Part shown: positions 43,179 to 44,164 of the stretch, piece by piece
How the letters are laid out: every line of letters begins with the position of its first letter
How positions within the stretch are numbered: position 1 is the first letter of the stretch
Assembly: GCA_014730235.1 (NCBI GenBank)
Contig: WJIO01000173.1
Span: forward strand, 1-44,164
Source: Candidatus Poribacteria bacterium
GTDB lineage: Bacteria; Poribacteria; DTPJ01; WJIO01
Length of the DNA: 44,164 bases
Direction: 5' to 3'
Position numbers and translations under genes: made by a program
Notes under the pieces: model-generated
The model's database searches: none
Seen by the model: only the letters and a program-made list of their open reading frames with translations
Told to the model about the DNA's origin: nothing

Positions 43179-43371
43179 GGTTCTTTCGGTTTTAATGTGG
43201 TAAAGATAAGAAACTTCTTTATGCTGTCATTCCTGCGAAAGCAAGAATACTGTTTTTATAAGGATCTCCTGGATTCCTGCTTTCTCAGGAATGACAGGAC
43301 TTAATTTTAAATATATCACAGAAAAACAGTGAATACTAATTAGTCGTCATTCCCGGTTTCGCAGGAATGAC
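43179..43371. repeat. Repeat copy 10, composite
   Basis: Starts GGTTCTTTCGGTTTTAATGTG (MITE-type end), then AAAGATAAGAAACTTCTTTATGC as in the copy at 21199. Next comes a double-palindrome core (43226-43295) with the CAGGACTTAATTTTAAATAT tail, then a third imperfect palindrome (43346-43371, GTCATTCCCGG... GCAGGAATGAC). It looks like two repeat units joined. No 8-bp target duplication. It fills the gap between the DUF6785-like and partial Fe-ADH genes, both minus strand. Confidence 0.65.
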
Positions 43372-43412
43372 AATATGAGTGATATTAATTTTTTAAAGAT
43401 ATGATTAATATG

Positions 43413-44164
43413 TTAAAAACCCGATACTGAGTTTAACATTTCCTTCAGGTAATGGGGAGTCAGCTTTCTGGGATTATTATGGACTCTTTCAGGATGAAAG
43501 CCTTCTTTAACAATAACTTCCACTCCTTCGGGTGGAATTCCAGCCTGTTTCAGGGTTATGGGAAGCCCGGTATCGTCTGCAAGCTGTTTGAGTAATTCTT
43601 TAATCTGAAAAACATTTTCACACCCCAGAACGTGGTCAAGTCTGCTTAACTTTACCGACGTAATATGACTTTTATTAAAGACCAAAAATTCACCCAGCAG
43701 CAGCGCGCAGGCTGCACCATGAGGTATATTATAATAAAGGGTCATGGGATATGACACAGAATGAACGGCTGTGGTTTTAGTATTGGAAAAGGCCAATCCG
43801 GCATATAAGGCAGCGCTGGACATACATGACCTAAGCTCAATATTATCAGGATTATCCATTAAAGCTTTAAGATTATTAGCCACAAGCCCTAAAGCCTCCA
43901 GAGCATATATATCGGAGATCGGGTTGGAAAATTTAGACCAGAAGGCCTCCAGGGCATGGGCCACAGCGTCAAAAGCCGTGCTGGCTGTTACGGAAAGGGG
44001 TAATGTCAGGGTAAGTTCAGGATCAACCACAGCATGGTTGGAAAACATAAGTTTATGAGAAAGGGAATATTTTTTCTTTATGCTCTTATTCCAGAAAGTC
44101 GCCCAGGGGGTAACTTCGCTTCCGGTGCCGCTGGTGGTGGGTACAGCTATTAGAGGCAAACCGG
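43413..44164 (-). CDS. Iron-containing alcohol dehydrogenase, N-terminal part outside the window (possibly phosphonoacetaldehyde-reductase-like)
   Basis: The C-terminal 250 residues of an Fe-ADH; the reading frame continues past the window end, and the NAD(P)-binding GGGSP part is missing. Visible: PLIAVPTTSGTGSEVTPWAT at the left edge, then STAFDAVAHALEAF (metal ligands D and H), and AVHSVSYPMTLYYNIPHGAA (further H ligands). TSGTGSEVTPWAT, KKYSL and the AFSNTKT segment recall the phosphonoacetaldehyde reductase/PsrA group, but I rely on memory for this. It is not a copy of the Fe-ADH at 21363. Stop at 43413, then the composite repeat. If the reductase reading is right, it would link to 2-hydroxyethylphosphonate metabolism. 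Confidence 0.75.
   Translation of the reverse strand, partial: GLPLIAVPTTSGTGSEVTPWATFWNKSIKKKYSLSHKLMFSNHAVVDPELTLTLPLSVTASTAFDAVAHALEAFWSKFSNPISDIYALEALGLVANNLKALMDNPDNIELRSCMSSAALYAGLAFSNTKTTAVHSVSYPMTLYYNIPHGAACALLLGEFLVFNKSHITSVKLSRLDHVLGCENVFQIKELLKQLADDTGLPITLKQAGIPPEGVEVIVKEGFHPERVHNNPRKLTPHYLKEMLNSVSGF

Noticed and set aside
3666-43371. Repeated palindromes as a CRISPR array
   Set aside because: Copies are spread over 40 kb at irregular distances, vary in length, and have no regular spacers.

Overview
The window is about 44 kb of AT-leaning (roughly 40% GC) bacterial chromosome with no rRNA, tRNA, CRISPR array or intact transposase that I can see. Signal peptides, a lipobox lipoprotein, secreted LamG, M30 and PqaA-type proteins, a type I sulfatase, two DUF2961 (GH172-type) proteins, a DUF6785-type polytopic protein and UroD-like proteins suggest a Gram-negative-type heterotroph living on complex glycans. 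Poribacteria or a similar uncultured lineage fits best. That placement is inference from gene content and from a shared WG[RK]IK C-terminal tail, not from a marker gene.

Layout, left to right. (1) 1-3654, plus strand: an upstream terminator, a PHP hydrolase, then a UroD-like protein with a PhoPQ-related (PqaA-type) secreted protein. (2) 3901-10711, plus strand: a closely spaced run of Zn-ADH, stand-alone pyruvate-kinase C-terminal domain, DUF2961, GDPD, MNT nucleotidyltransferase, a 65-aa helical partner and a two-domain M16 peptidase. (3) 10728-14180: a DUF6599-like lipoprotein (minus), a second DUF2961 protein with a clear terminator, and a probable beta-propeller protein. (4) 14422-23480, minus strand: a Zn-ADH with an acidic tail, two large membrane proteins carrying spermidine-synthase-like domains around an M55 D-aminopeptidase, an Fe-ADH and nadC. 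(5) 23928-27301, plus strand: a fucose/arabinose-isomerase-like protein, a rhomboid protease and an SDH-type (ClpP-fold) membrane protease. (6) 27328-32218: pstS-pstC-pstA-pstB-phoU behind a Pho-box-like triple 11-bp repeat; a DUF47 PhoU-like gene converges on phoU. (7) 32232-39387, minus strand: mutL-LamG-DUF47, a sulfatase and a beta-helix protein. (8) 39803-44164: an M30-like metalloprotease, a DUF6785-like membrane protein and a truncated Fe-ADH.

The phosphate-uptake unit, GDPD and a possible phosphonoacetaldehyde-reductase-like ADH suggest attention to scarce phosphorus. The sulfatase, beta-helix, DUF2961 and isomerase genes suggest glycan use.

Most gaps hold members of one short repeat family built on the palindrome CATTCCTGC...GCAGGAATG. 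Two copies (21199-21339 and 25573-25710) have imperfect terminal inverted repeats starting GG.TCTTC and perfect 8-bp target duplications, which makes the family an ISL3-like MITE. The most unusual coding feature is PstC, whose periplasmic loop contains a degenerate PstS-like lobe. Other points of interest are the rearranged module order in the two spermidine-synthase-like membrane proteins, the shared C-terminal tail of two unrelated secreted proteins, and the MNT gene paired with a protein too short to be HEPN.
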